A program made the position numbers and the translations under genes. This document shows positions 56,591 through 64,000 of a DNA stretch of 64,000 bases, in pieces. The DNA comes from Pandoraea communis (GTDB lineage Bacteria > Pseudomonadota > Gammaproteobacteria > Burkholderiales > Burkholderiaceae). Where the stretch lies: the NCBI RefSeq assembly GCF_902459745.1, contig NZ_CABPSJ010000003.1, forward strand, positions 186,001 through 250,000, written 5' to 3'. Positions within the stretch are counted from its first letter, which is position 1; every line of letters begins with the position of its first letter. Under the pieces are notes generated by a model. It did not search any database and was not told where the DNA came from. It saw nothing but the letters and a program-made list of their open reading frames with translations.

Positions 56591-56718
56591 GCGTTTGCTG
56601 ACGAACGCGCGTTTGGACGTCATGACTTCACATTCCCCACGTTGCCGCACGACAATTCGGCACGGAACTTGCGATCGAAACGGGTGAGCCCATGCGGGAA
56701 CATTCGAGGAGCGATCTC

Positions 56719-58746
56719 ATGCAAGCTACCGTGAAACTGAACGGACGTGTGCTGTGGTTGAGCGACCGTGCCGACGTCATGGCCCGGCAACTTGCGGGCG
56801 AATCACTGACGCGGGCCGAAGCCGGGCCCTTGCGCGACCAGATTTCCACCGACGAGATGACGCCCGCATGGGCCTGTCTGGCGTTCGACGAAACGCTGGG
56901 CGACTACGTTTACGTCGGATTGCGATGCAGTGACGACTCGGCAGATCTTGCCGGAGTGTTTCCTGTCAGGCCAAAGGCGGTGCGTGAAGGCGGTTTTGCA
57001 CTCTCCGTCGCGGGGCTGCGCCGGGGTAAGGGATCGTCGCGCGAGGCCAGTCCGTTTGCCGAGTGGTGTGCAGGCATCCGCGTGGTGATTGCCGAGAGTT
57101 TCGAGCGCATCTACGCGCAGAACTGTCAAAACCTCGGGCTGCTGATGTCGACCGATGTGGCGCTTGCGGAGCGCTTGCAGGCGGGCGAAGCGGTGCCGAT
57201 CGAGGTCTTTCTCGAGGACTGCGATCCGTTGGGTGAAGCCATTGTGCGCAGCGGGGGACTGTTCGGCTACACGCGGCGGCGTCTGGCGGGAGACACCGTA
57301 CCGCCACGTCCCGCCCATGCGCCGGGCCCGATGACCTACGGCGAGAAGCTCATTGCCAAGGCGCTTGGCGTGGCTCGCGTGCGCGCGGGCGATGCCGTGT
57401 TCGTGCCCGCCGACTGGCGCTTCTCCCATGAATATGTGACGCCCATGGCCGTGAGCTTCCTGCGCCACGCCTTCGGCGATGCGGTGCCCGAGTTGCACGA
57501 TCCGGCGTCGATATTGTGCTTCGAGGACCACCTCACCCATCTCGACGCGGTGTCCGCCGACGCCAGCCGGCCGCCGGCATTGGTGGATGCGGCGAAACGT
57601 CTTGGCACGGTGCAGCGTGAATTCTGCGCGCAGCACGATCTGCGCCTGCACGGGCGCGCGGCCGGCGGCGGCTCGGAAGGCATTTGCCACGCGCTGATGC
57701 TCGAGCGCTACGCCTTGCCGGGGCAGGTGATCGTCGGCACCGATTCGCACACGCCGCATTGCGGTGCCATTGGTGCGTTCGCCTTCGGTGTCGGGGCGAC
57801 GGAAATGGCGAACGCCTGGCTGACGGGGGACGCGCGTCTGGCGGTACCCGGCACCTGCCTTGTGCAACTGCGCTCGTCTTTGCCGGCGGGCGTGGGGGCG
57901 AAGGATCTGGCGCTGCATCTGCTGCGTCTGCCGTATATCCGCGACGGCCGCGCCATCGGCCAGATCATCGAATTCGCCGGTGAGGCGGTGGCGCACCTAT
58001 CGACCGACGAGCGCGCCACCCTGACCAACATGGTCGCGGAGATCGGCGGGTTGACAGGGCTGATCGTGCCTGATGCCGAGACCGTCCGGTATCTGCGCGA
58101 GCGGCGCGGCATCGACTTCTCGCTGGCGCCGTGGATGACCAACGATGCGCAGGCGTCATACGCGCACGTCATCGAGATCGATTGCGCATGTCTCGGGGCG
58201 ATGGTGGCGAGTCCCGGCGATCCGGGCAACGGCGTAGCGCTGATCGATCTGACGGCGGCGGTGCCCATCGATATTGCTTACGGCGGGTCTTGTACGGGCA
58301 GCAAGCGCGACGATCTGCGGGCTTGTCACGATGTGCTCGCATGGGGGCTGTCGCATGGACATCGTGTGGCCGATGGGGTGCGCTTCTACCTGCAATACGG
58401 TAGCGAAGACGTGCGGGCATGGTGCGAGGAACAGGGTTACGCCGACGTGTTCGCGGCGGCAGGCGTGACGATGCTCTCGCCGGGGTGTGGCGCGTGTGTG
58501 AACGCCGGTCCCGGCGTGTCGCGCGCCCCGGGCGAAGTGGTCATCAGCGCGCAGAACCGGAATTTCCCCGGACGTTCCGGGCCGGGACAGATGTGGCTGG
58601 GGAGTCCGGCCACGGTGGCGGCGAGTGCCCTGGCAGGGTACATCGTCGGCTTCGATCAACTACGACGCGACGGATTCGTCCCGCATGCTGCGAGGCCGCC
58701 AGGCCGGCCGTGTGGCGAAGCGTCGAGAGTAGGTTCGGGAGGGTAG
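56719..58746 (+). CDS. Aconitase-family dehydratase with N-terminal swivel domain
   Basis: A 675-residue hydro-lyase of the aconitase/isopropylmalate dehydratase superfamily. The swivel (LeuD-like) domain comes first: GKGSSREASPF and IRVVIAESFERIYAQNCQN, about residues 90-150. The catalytic domains follow, with GTDSHTPHCGAIGAF and the 4Fe-4S cysteines in GGSCTGSKRDDL and SPGCGACVN. The terminal NRNFPGRSGPGQMWLGSP is typical. This order is the reverse of AcnA/LeuCD and recalls AcnB without its HEAT domain. The ATG at 56719 follows GAGGAG. It ends 3 bp before the CoA-transferase gene, so they are one operon. The substrate is unknown. Confidence 0.93.
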   Translation: MQATVKLNGRVLWLSDRADVMARQLAGESLTRAEAGPLRDQISTDEMTPAWACLAFDETLGDYVYVGLRCSDDSADLAGVFPVRPKAVREGGFALSVAGLRRGKGSSREASPFAEWCAGIRVVIAESFERIYAQNCQNLGLLMSTDVALAERLQAGEAVPIEVFLEDCDPLGEAIVRSGGLFGYTRRRLAGDTVPPRPAHAPGPMTYGEKLIAKALGVARVRAGDAVFVPADWRFSHEYVTPMAVSFLRHAFGDAVPELHDPASILCFEDHLTHLDAVSADASRPPALVDAAKRLGTVQREFCAQHDLRLHGRAAGGGSEGICHALMLERYALPGQVIVGTDSHTPHCGAIGAFAFGVGATEMANAWLTGDARLAVPGTCLVQLRSSLPAGVGAKDLALHLLRLPYIRDGRAIGQIIEFAGEAVAHLSTDERATLTNMVAEIGGLTGLIVPDAETVRYLRERRGIDFSLAPWMTNDAQASYAHVIEIDCACLGAMVASPGDPGNGVALIDLTAAVPIDIAYGGSCTGSKRDDLRACHDVLAWGLSHGHRVADGVRFYLQYGSEDVRAWCEEQGYADVFAAAGVTMLSPGCGACVNAGPGVSRAPGEVVISAQNRNFPGRSGPGQMWLGSPATVAASALAGYIVGFDQLRRDGFVPHAARPPGRPCGEASRVGSGG

Positions 58747-58749
58747 TCG

Positions 58750-60033
58750 ATGCCGCAAGAATCTCCTGCGGCGCCAATGCCGTTGCAAGGCATTCGCGTC
58801 GTGGAGTTTTCCCATATGGTCATGGGCCCCACGTGTGGCATGGTGCTCGGCGATCTCGGCGCCGACGTCATCAAAGTGGAACCCGTGGGCGGCGACGCGA
58901 CGCGGCGTCTGCTGGGCACGGGGGCGGGCTTCTTCCGCGCGTTCAATCGCAACAAGCGCAGTCTGGCCGTGGATATCACCCGGCCCGAAGGGCGCGAATT
59001 GATTCTGCGTCTGGTGGGCACGGCCGACGTGCTGACCGAGAACTTCAAGCCGGGGCGAATGCGTCAGATCGGGTTGGATTACGCGACGTTGTCGCGTCTG
59101 AATCCGGCGCTCGTCTATGTCTCGCTCAAAGGCTTCTTGCCGGGCCCTTACGCGGCGCGCACCGCGCTCGACGAAGTGGTGCAGATGATGGCCGGGCTGG
59201 CCTATATGACCGGGCCGCCCGGGCAGCCGCTGCGCGCAGGGGCGTCGGTCAACGACATCATGGGCGGTGTGTTCGGTGCCCTCGCCGCGCTGGCGGCGCT
59301 GTATGAACGCAAGACGACCGGGCGCGGGCAGGAGGTGCAAGGCGCGCTGTTCGAGAACTGCGTGCTGCTCGCGGCGCAGCACATGCAGCAGTATGCCGTG
59401 ACGGGAGTGGCACCCGACCCGATGCCTGCGCGCCTGTCGGCCTGGGGGATCTACGATGTGTTCACGGCACGCGACGGCGTGCAGATCTTCCTCGCTGTCG
59501 TGAGCGACACCCAATGGCGAACGTTCTGCGACGTGTTCGGCCGTCAGGATCTGGCCGACGATGCGCGGCTCGCGACCAATAACGACCGGGTACTGGCGCG
59601 CGACTGGCTACTGCCCTTGTTGCGCGAGATGGCGCAAGGGTTCGACGCGAGCTATCTGGCGGCCGCGTTCGAGCGTCACGGTCTGCCGTTCGCGCCGATC
59701 GTCGCGCCGCAGGCGCTGTTCGACGATCCGCATCTGCTCGCGAGCGGCGGATTGGGCGATCTGGTGACTGAGAACGGCGAACACACGCAGGTGCCGCTGC
59801 TACCGATCACGATGGCGGGGCAACGCTTGCCGGCGCGCCGTGCCCTACCGGCGGCGGGTGAGCATACGGGTGAAATCCTGCGCGATCTGGGGTATCTGGA
59901 TACCCAGATCGCCCGTCTGTTGAGCGAGGGGGTGGTGGCGGGACCGGTGCATGAAACCCTGCCGGACAATGCCTCCGGCGCCAATGATCACACCGGTCCC
60001 GTTTTGTGGGAAGACGGCGCCAGTCGAGGCTGA
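58750..60033 (+). CDS. CaiB/BaiF class III CoA-transferase
   Basis: A 427-residue class III CoA-transferase that moves CoA between carboxylic acids through an aspartyl-CoA adduct. Visible motifs: RVVEFSHMVMGPTCGMVLGD, GADVIKVEPVGGD, FFRAFNRNKRSLAVD, VLTENFKPGRM and the nucleophile Asp in GASVNDIMGG. It begins 3 bp after the dehydratase stop. The CoA acceptor is unknown, but an operon with a dehydratase and racemase-like protein suggests a hydroxylated or branched dicarboxylate. Confidence 0.94.
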   Translation: MPQESPAAPMPLQGIRVVEFSHMVMGPTCGMVLGDLGADVIKVEPVGGDATRRLLGTGAGFFRAFNRNKRSLAVDITRPEGRELILRLVGTADVLTENFKPGRMRQIGLDYATLSRLNPALVYVSLKGFLPGPYAARTALDEVVQMMAGLAYMTGPPGQPLRAGASVNDIMGGVFGALAALAALYERKTTGRGQEVQGALFENCVLLAAQHMQQYAVTGVAPDPMPARLSAWGIYDVFTARDGVQIFLAVVSDTQWRTFCDVFGRQDLADDARLATNNDRVLARDWLLPLLREMAQGFDASYLAAAFERHGLPFAPIVAPQALFDDPHLLASGGLGDLVTENGEHTQVPLLPITMAGQRLPARRALPAAGEHTGEILRDLGYLDTQIARLLSEGVVAGPVHETLPDNASGANDHTGPVLWEDGASRG

Positions 60034-60135
60034 ATTCGGCATTTTCCGAGCGAGGATGGCGTGTCGTCTGCTTGCGGGCGGACGGCACGGCGCGGTACGG
60101 TGTGGGCATCGCCGCTCACTCCTTCTCTGCACGCC

Positions 60136-61218
60136 ATGACCGCATCGTTCGATCTATCTCACGCACGTGAATCGTCGGCACCGTCTGCCTTGGCCGACGC
60201 ACCGCTTGCCGGCATTACCGTTCTGGATCTCACCCGTCTGTTACCCGGTCCGCTCGCCGGCCTTCGTCTCGCCGAACTGGGCGCGCAGGTCATCAAGATC
60301 GAGGACAAGGGCGCTGGCGACTACGCCCGCGAGATGATGCTCGGCGAGGACGAGCCACCGCCGAGCGCGTTCTGGCGTCTGCTCAATCGCGGCAAATCGG
60401 TGGAGCGGCTCGACCTCAAGAACGATGCCGATCGCGCGACGTTTCAGGATTGGGTGTCTCGTGCCGACGTACTGCTCGAAGGATTTCGCCCCGGCGTGAT
60501 GGCACGGCTTGGCTTCGGCTATGAGACGCTTGCGCGCCTCAGACCCTCGCTGGTGATGGCGTCGATTTCGGGCTACGGGCAGCATGGACCGATGGCGCAG
60601 GCGGCGGGGCACGATATCAACTACATCGGCTATGCGGGGGTGCTCGACCAGCTGGGGGACACGGCGGACGCGCCTATCGTCCCGAACTTCCAGATTGGTG
60701 ACTTGTACGGCGGCGGGCAGGCGGCGGCGCAAGCCGTGTTGGCGGCGCTCGTCTTCGCACAGCGCACAGGGCGTGGCCGGTGGCTGGATATTTCGATGAC
60801 GCACGAGGTGTTTCGCGCGAACCTCGTCCCCGCCGTGGCGTTGCACCGGCAGGGGCACGTGTCGCGGGCGGGCACAGATTTGCTCAACGGCGGTGTGCCT
60901 TGCTATCAGGTGTATCGCACTCAGGACGAACGCTACATGGCCGTGGGGGCACTCGAACTCAAGTTCTGGCAGACCTTGTGCGACGTACTCGGGCGCAGCG
61001 ACTGGAAGTCGCGGCACTGGTCGCTGGGCCAGGTCATTGGCGGCGACGATGCGCGCGCCCTTCAGGGTGAGCTTGCGGCGGTGTTTGCAAGCGCATCGCA
61101 GGCCGATTGGACGTTGCGCTTTGCCGATGCCGATTGCTGCGTCACGCCGGTGTTACGTCTGGAGGAAGCCATGACGCACCCGCTGTTTGTTCAGACACGC
61201 GAGGCGCTCATGCCCTGA
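60136..61218 (+). CDS. CaiB/BaiF family protein, alpha-methylacyl-CoA racemase-like
   Basis: A 360-residue family III protein, closer to alpha-methylacyl-CoA racemase than to a CoA-transferase. It has LTRLLPGPLAGLRLAELGAQ, AGHDINYIGYAGVLDQLG (the racemase His-Asp segment), GDLYGGG (the second catalytic Asp) and a Glu in AVGALELKF. The start is ATG 60136; the frame is open to 60061. It is 102 bp downstream of the CoA-transferase, probably in the same operon. It is likely to epimerise a 2-substituted acyl-CoA; this is inference. Confidence 0.88.
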   Translation: MTASFDLSHARESSAPSALADAPLAGITVLDLTRLLPGPLAGLRLAELGAQVIKIEDKGAGDYAREMMLGEDEPPPSAFWRLLNRGKSVERLDLKNDADRATFQDWVSRADVLLEGFRPGVMARLGFGYETLARLRPSLVMASISGYGQHGPMAQAAGHDINYIGYAGVLDQLGDTADAPIVPNFQIGDLYGGGQAAAQAVLAALVFAQRTGRGRWLDISMTHEVFRANLVPAVALHRQGHVSRAGTDLLNGGVPCYQVYRTQDERYMAVGALELKFWQTLCDVLGRSDWKSRHWSLGQVIGGDDARALQGELAAVFASASQADWTLRFADADCCVTPVLRLEEAMTHPLFVQTREALMP

Positions 61219-61325
61219 TGCCGGGGCACGGCAGGTTACCGAATGTCACAATTTTTCAGGGAGGTGAGGCGCGAGGTGCGGCCTTCCATCGCGTAGAGTC
61301 GTCGCTTACCGACACCGATACGCTC

Positions 61326-62114
61326 ATGACTCGACGGCTCGCCTTACATCGACATCGACACTGGTTCACCCGCGCTGCGAGAGGACGATTGGCGTTCGCG
61401 CTCGTCAGTACGGTGGCAAGCGCGGCGATGACCGGATGTGTGTCCTATCAGGACGCACCGGCAGATCACGGGAAAGTTCGCTCGACAGCGATGACGGCGG
61501 CCGATCTTGCGCAGACGGATATCAATCGCATGGCGACATTGGGTATGCGGGCCAATCTCGAGAGCTTGTACGTGTTGGCCGACAAGCTCTACAGGCGTAA
61601 CCCGCGCGAATGGCGCAAGAGCGGGGCCACGAGTCAGGCCCAGGCGATGACGCAATTGCGCGCTGCCGTCGAAGGGCGGCGTAGCGTGCCGGCGCTACAG
61701 GATCTGCGCGACGTGAAGGCGCTGTCTCTCTCGCTCGCCCCGACGTTCGATGGCGATCGCGTGGCCGCTTTCGTCTTCAGCCTGTCGGACACGATCATCA
61801 CCGCGCACGGTGGAACGACCGTGTTTTATCTGAGCGATGGTCTCGATGCGCAGCGGATCTATAACGCGGCGCGCAACGTGGAAATTGCCGCGTGGCTGTT
61901 GGCGAGCCGTCGTGACCCCGCAGGCAATCCGTTATTGCTGGCGAACGAAATCGCTGATGTGCGCAACGTGAGCTTTGAACGGGAGTTCGGCAAGGTCATC
62001 GGCCGCCTCGACCTGCTGGCCGAGATGCTCGACGAAAAGTACCGCCGTGCGGGCATCGGCTATGCCCAGAATTTACTCGGCGCGCAGTTTCTCCAGTTCC
62101 TGCCTGTGCGATGA
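61326..62114 (+). CDS. Hypothetical lipoprotein
   Basis: A 262-residue exported lipoprotein. The n-region is His/Arg-rich, then a hydrophobic stretch ends in a lipobox-like AMTGC. The mature part (from VSYQDAPADHGK) is mixed alpha, with ADLAQTDINRMATLGMRANL and a C-terminal IGRLDLLAEMLDEKYRRAG. No known domain was recognised. It stands alone between the racemase-like gene and the dinB promoter, 38 bp from the LexA box. Confidence 0.8.
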   Translation: MTRRLALHRHRHWFTRAARGRLAFALVSTVASAAMTGCVSYQDAPADHGKVRSTAMTAADLAQTDINRMATLGMRANLESLYVLADKLYRRNPREWRKSGATSQAQAMTQLRAAVEGRRSVPALQDLRDVKALSLSLAPTFDGDRVAAFVFSLSDTIITAHGGTTVFYLSDGLDAQRIYNAARNVEIAAWLLASRRDPAGNPLLLANEIADVRNVSFEREFGKVIGRLDLLAEMLDEKYRRAGIGYAQNLLGAQFLQFLPVR

Positions 62115-62152
62115 TGGGACGTCACTGATGGGGCGCAAATGTTGCGCGAATG

Positions 62153-62168
62153 CTGTATATTTGCACAG
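62153..62168 (+). promoter_or_regulatory. LexA (SOS) box upstream of dinB
   Basis: CTGTATATTTGCACAG fits CTGT-N8-ACAG. It lies 17 bp before the dinB ATG at 62186. The in-frame ATG at 62150 sits at the edge of the operator, which argues against it as the start. Confidence 0.88.
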
Positions 62169-62185
62169 TGTTTTCGCCGCCTGCC

Positions 62186-63316
62186 ATGTCCTCCCCAATA
62201 CGCAAGATCATTCACTGCGACGCCGACTGCTTTTACGCTTCTGTCGAGATGCGTGACGATCCGTCGTTGCGGGGAATTCCACTGGCCGTCGGTGGCCAGC
62301 CGGATCAGCGAGGTGTGGTCGCCACATGCAATTATGAGGCGCGCGCCTTTGGCGTGCGCTCCGCCATGCCGTCGGCTCAGGCGATCAAGCTGTGTCCGGT
62401 GCTGCGCATCATTCCCCCGAGGATGAGCCGGTATCAGGAAGCCTCGCAGCGCATCATGGCGATCTATCGCGATTACACGGATCTCGTTGAACCGCTTTCG
62501 CTGGACGAGGCGTATCTGGATGTCACAGATAGCGCGCATTGCGATGGCTCCGCGACGTTGATTGCCCGCGAGATTCGCGCTCGCGTTGCCGCAGAAGTCG
62601 GGCTGACCGTCTCGGCCGGGGTGGCGCCGAACAAGTTCATCGCCAAGATCGCCAGCGATTGGCGCAAGCCCGACGGCATGTTCGTCGTCAAGCCCGCGCA
62701 GGTCGATGCGTTCGTGGCTGCGCTGCCCGTCGAGCGCCTGTTCGGCGTGGGCAAGGTGACGGCGGAGAAGCTCCGCGCACTGGGCGTGGATTCGTGCGGT
62801 GACTTGCGAAGTCACTCGATGACCAATCTCACCGAGCGGTTCGGCGTGTTCGGCCAACGTCTGTTCGAGCGCTGCCGTGGCATCGACACGCGCGAAGTGA
62901 GTCCGGATCGCGAACGAAAATCGATCAGTGTCGAGACGACCTACACGCGCGATCTGCGAACGCTCGCCGAATGCGAGACGGCACTCGAGCCGCTGCTTCG
63001 TCAATTGTTCGAGCGCGTTGAGCGCGCGCGTCGCAGCGAGCCGCTGGCCATCGCGAAGATCTTCGTGAAAATCCGTTTCGCCGACTTCTCGCGCACGACT
63101 GCCGAAGCCGGTGCACTGGGTGTCGACCCCGTGCAATGCCGGGAGTTGCTGGCGGAAGCGGTGGGCCGCAAACGCCGCCCGGTGCGCCTGATGGGCGTGG
63201 GCGTGCGCCTGCTGGAAGCGCAGGCGGCACGCCAGTTGCGACTTTTCGACGACGAGCAGAGCTGCACCTCACTCACCGCGCCGCCGCTGGGCGATAATGC
63301 GGCATCACAGGCATAG
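62186..63316 (+). CDS. dinB: DNA polymerase IV
   Basis: Y-family translesion polymerase, 376 residues. The start MSSPIRKIIHCDADCFYASV has the catalytic Asp. The second pair is in LSLDEAYLDVT; the helix-hairpin-helix-like region KVTAEKLRALG and the little-finger domain follow. The C-terminus (ARQLRLFDDEQ) has a plausible beta-clamp motif, QLRLF. The ATG at 62186 is chosen because the LexA operator lies just upstream. It is SOS-inducible by this box. Confidence 0.97.
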   Translation: MSSPIRKIIHCDADCFYASVEMRDDPSLRGIPLAVGGQPDQRGVVATCNYEARAFGVRSAMPSAQAIKLCPVLRIIPPRMSRYQEASQRIMAIYRDYTDLVEPLSLDEAYLDVTDSAHCDGSATLIAREIRARVAAEVGLTVSAGVAPNKFIAKIASDWRKPDGMFVVKPAQVDAFVAALPVERLFGVGKVTAEKLRALGVDSCGDLRSHSMTNLTERFGVFGQRLFERCRGIDTREVSPDRERKSISVETTYTRDLRTLAECETALEPLLRQLFERVERARRSEPLAIAKIFVKIRFADFSRTTAEAGALGVDPVQCRELLAEAVGRKRRPVRLMGVGVRLLEAQAARQLRLFDDEQSCTSLTAPPLGDNAASQA

Positions 63317-63337
63317 ATCGCGCGAGCGAGATGAGGG

Positions 63338-63847
63338 ATGGCGGAGATCATCGAAGTCACATTGCGGCTGGCGGCGGCATTGATTCTTGGCGGCCTCGTC
63401 GGGCTCAATCGAAATTTGCATCACAAATCTGTCGGCTTGCGAACGCTGGCAATCGTGTCGTTCGGCTCGGCGTTGTTCGTGCTGGCGGTTGTGCCGTTTC
63501 CGGGGTCGTCGCTGAGCTACGACAACTCGTCGGTCAGCCGGGTGATACAGGGCATCGTCGCCGGCATCGGTTTTCTTGGCGCGGGTTGCATCATCCGTCC
63601 GAGTCACAGTGCGTCGGTGCATGGGTTCACCACGGCGGCGGCGTTATGGAGTACGACCGGGATCGGCATCATTTGCGGTCTGGGCCGCTGGCATATCGCG
63701 CTGGTGGCGATGCTGCTACTGCTTATCGTGTTAGCACTCGGCGGGCGGATCGAAGCGCTCGCGCACCGTTGGCTGGGGCACGACGAGTTGCAAGAGCCTT
63801 CGTCTAACGGGGACGCGCCGGCGCCGCATGAGCGCGACGGCAAGTGA
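63338..63847 (+). CDS. MgtC/SapB family membrane protein
   Basis: A 169-residue inner-membrane protein. The MgtC signature is present: AALILGGLVGLNRNLHHKSV, GLRTLAIVSFGSALFVLA and VAGIGFLGAGCIIRPS. There are about four helices, and the C-terminus is short and acidic. MgtC-type proteins are linked to magnesium limitation and survival inside host cells; some SapB-like members have other roles. It begins 22 bp after dinB and could be co-transcribed. Confidence 0.93.
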   Translation: MAEIIEVTLRLAAALILGGLVGLNRNLHHKSVGLRTLAIVSFGSALFVLAVVPFPGSSLSYDNSSVSRVIQGIVAGIGFLGAGCIIRPSHSASVHGFTTAAALWSTTGIGIICGLGRWHIALVAMLLLLIVLALGGRIEALAHRWLGHDELQEPSSNGDAPAPHERDGK

Positions 63848-63927
63848 CATCCATCCTGCGTCTGCAGAAGATGCACATCGTAGCCTCCTCGTCCCGGACG
63901 TCACGGCCAAAATCCTGCGGATACCGA

Positions 63928-63952
63928 AGAAAAATGCCCGCCGAAGCGGGCA
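63928..63952 (-). terminator. Minus-strand terminator at the right edge
   Basis: Stem TGCCCGC/GCGGGCA with a CGAA loop. On the minus strand it runs into five T, so it probably ends a gene lying beyond the window on that strand. Confidence 0.7.
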
Positions 63953-64000
63953 AATGACGTTGTCGCAGTACCCTCAAAAGGACGTAAGAGGGCGATTTCA

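Noticed and set aside
61219-61233. Short TGCCG/CGGCA hairpin after the racemase-like gene
   Set aside because: Five-bp stem and no T-tract; too weak to call a terminator.

Overview
The window is a GC-rich chromosomal segment of a Burkholderiales (Betaproteobacteria) bacterium, most probably Pandoraea or a close relative. This rests on the rpsP-rimM-trmD-rplS cluster, the liv transport operon, the FixJ-type regulators beside a giant kinase/ATPase/histidine-kinase protein, and the overall protein flavour. It is an inference, not a database result. No rRNA, tRNA, CRISPR array or intact mobile element was seen. The only insertion-sequence trace is a decayed IS3-type fragment near 27.2-27.65 kb.

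Layout. 0-2.7 kb: 3' part of an RND efflux pump permease. 2.7-5.9 kb: alanine catabolism (alanine dehydrogenase, D-amino acid dehydrogenase DadA, divergent Lrp/AsnC regulator). 5.9-7.05 kb: an SplB-like radical SAM protein behind a textbook LexA box. 7.1-8.6 kb: a small unknown gene and an AraC regulator. 8.8-27.1 kb: a stress or detoxification island of nine minus-strand structural genes (YcaC-like hydrolase, Tat-exported alpha/beta hydrolase, YtcJ-like amidohydrolase, DoxX, MFS exporter, XapX, porin, DUF1275 protein, catalase). Two paralogous FixJ/LuxR response regulators, a receiver-only regulator and an 1835-residue Ser/Thr-kinase-like/AAA/GAF/PAS/histidine kinase surround it. The catalase and the first gene of the eight-gene run carry the same promoter element (TAATAC-N5-GACAATAG, then 20 nt to a -10), which ties them into one regulon. 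27.2-28.7 kb: the IS remnant and an AT-richer patch with a small secreted protein.

28.7-32.3 kb: DUF2520 protein, TM2 protein, META lipoprotein, a tightly coupled 61-aa ORF and a PQQ-type sugar dehydrogenase. 32.4-42.6 kb: housekeeping genes (rpsP, rimM, trmD, rplS, NUDIX CoA pyrophosphatase, CobD/CbiB-like protein, rsgA, M48 protease, orn, mog, yjgA, pmbA). 42.8-47.5 kb: branched-chain amino-acid ABC operon livKHMGF. 47.8-49.3 kb: membrane diguanylate cyclase behind an unusual structured, G-rich leader. 49.3-50.6 kb: thyA-folA. 50.7-53.9 kb: divergent iron-type ABC ATPase and two-unit permease.

54.4-61.2 kb: a LysR regulator followed by a probable catabolic cluster (NMT1/SsuA-like binding protein, an aconitase-family dehydratase with its swivel domain at the N-terminus, a class III CoA-transferase and an alpha-methylacyl-CoA racemase-like protein) of unknown substrate. 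61.3-63.85 kb: a lipoprotein, LexA-controlled dinB and an MgtC family protein.

The most promising leads are the kinase-linked island with its shared promoter element, the aconitase/CoA-transferase/racemase cluster, and the SOS box on the radical SAM gene.
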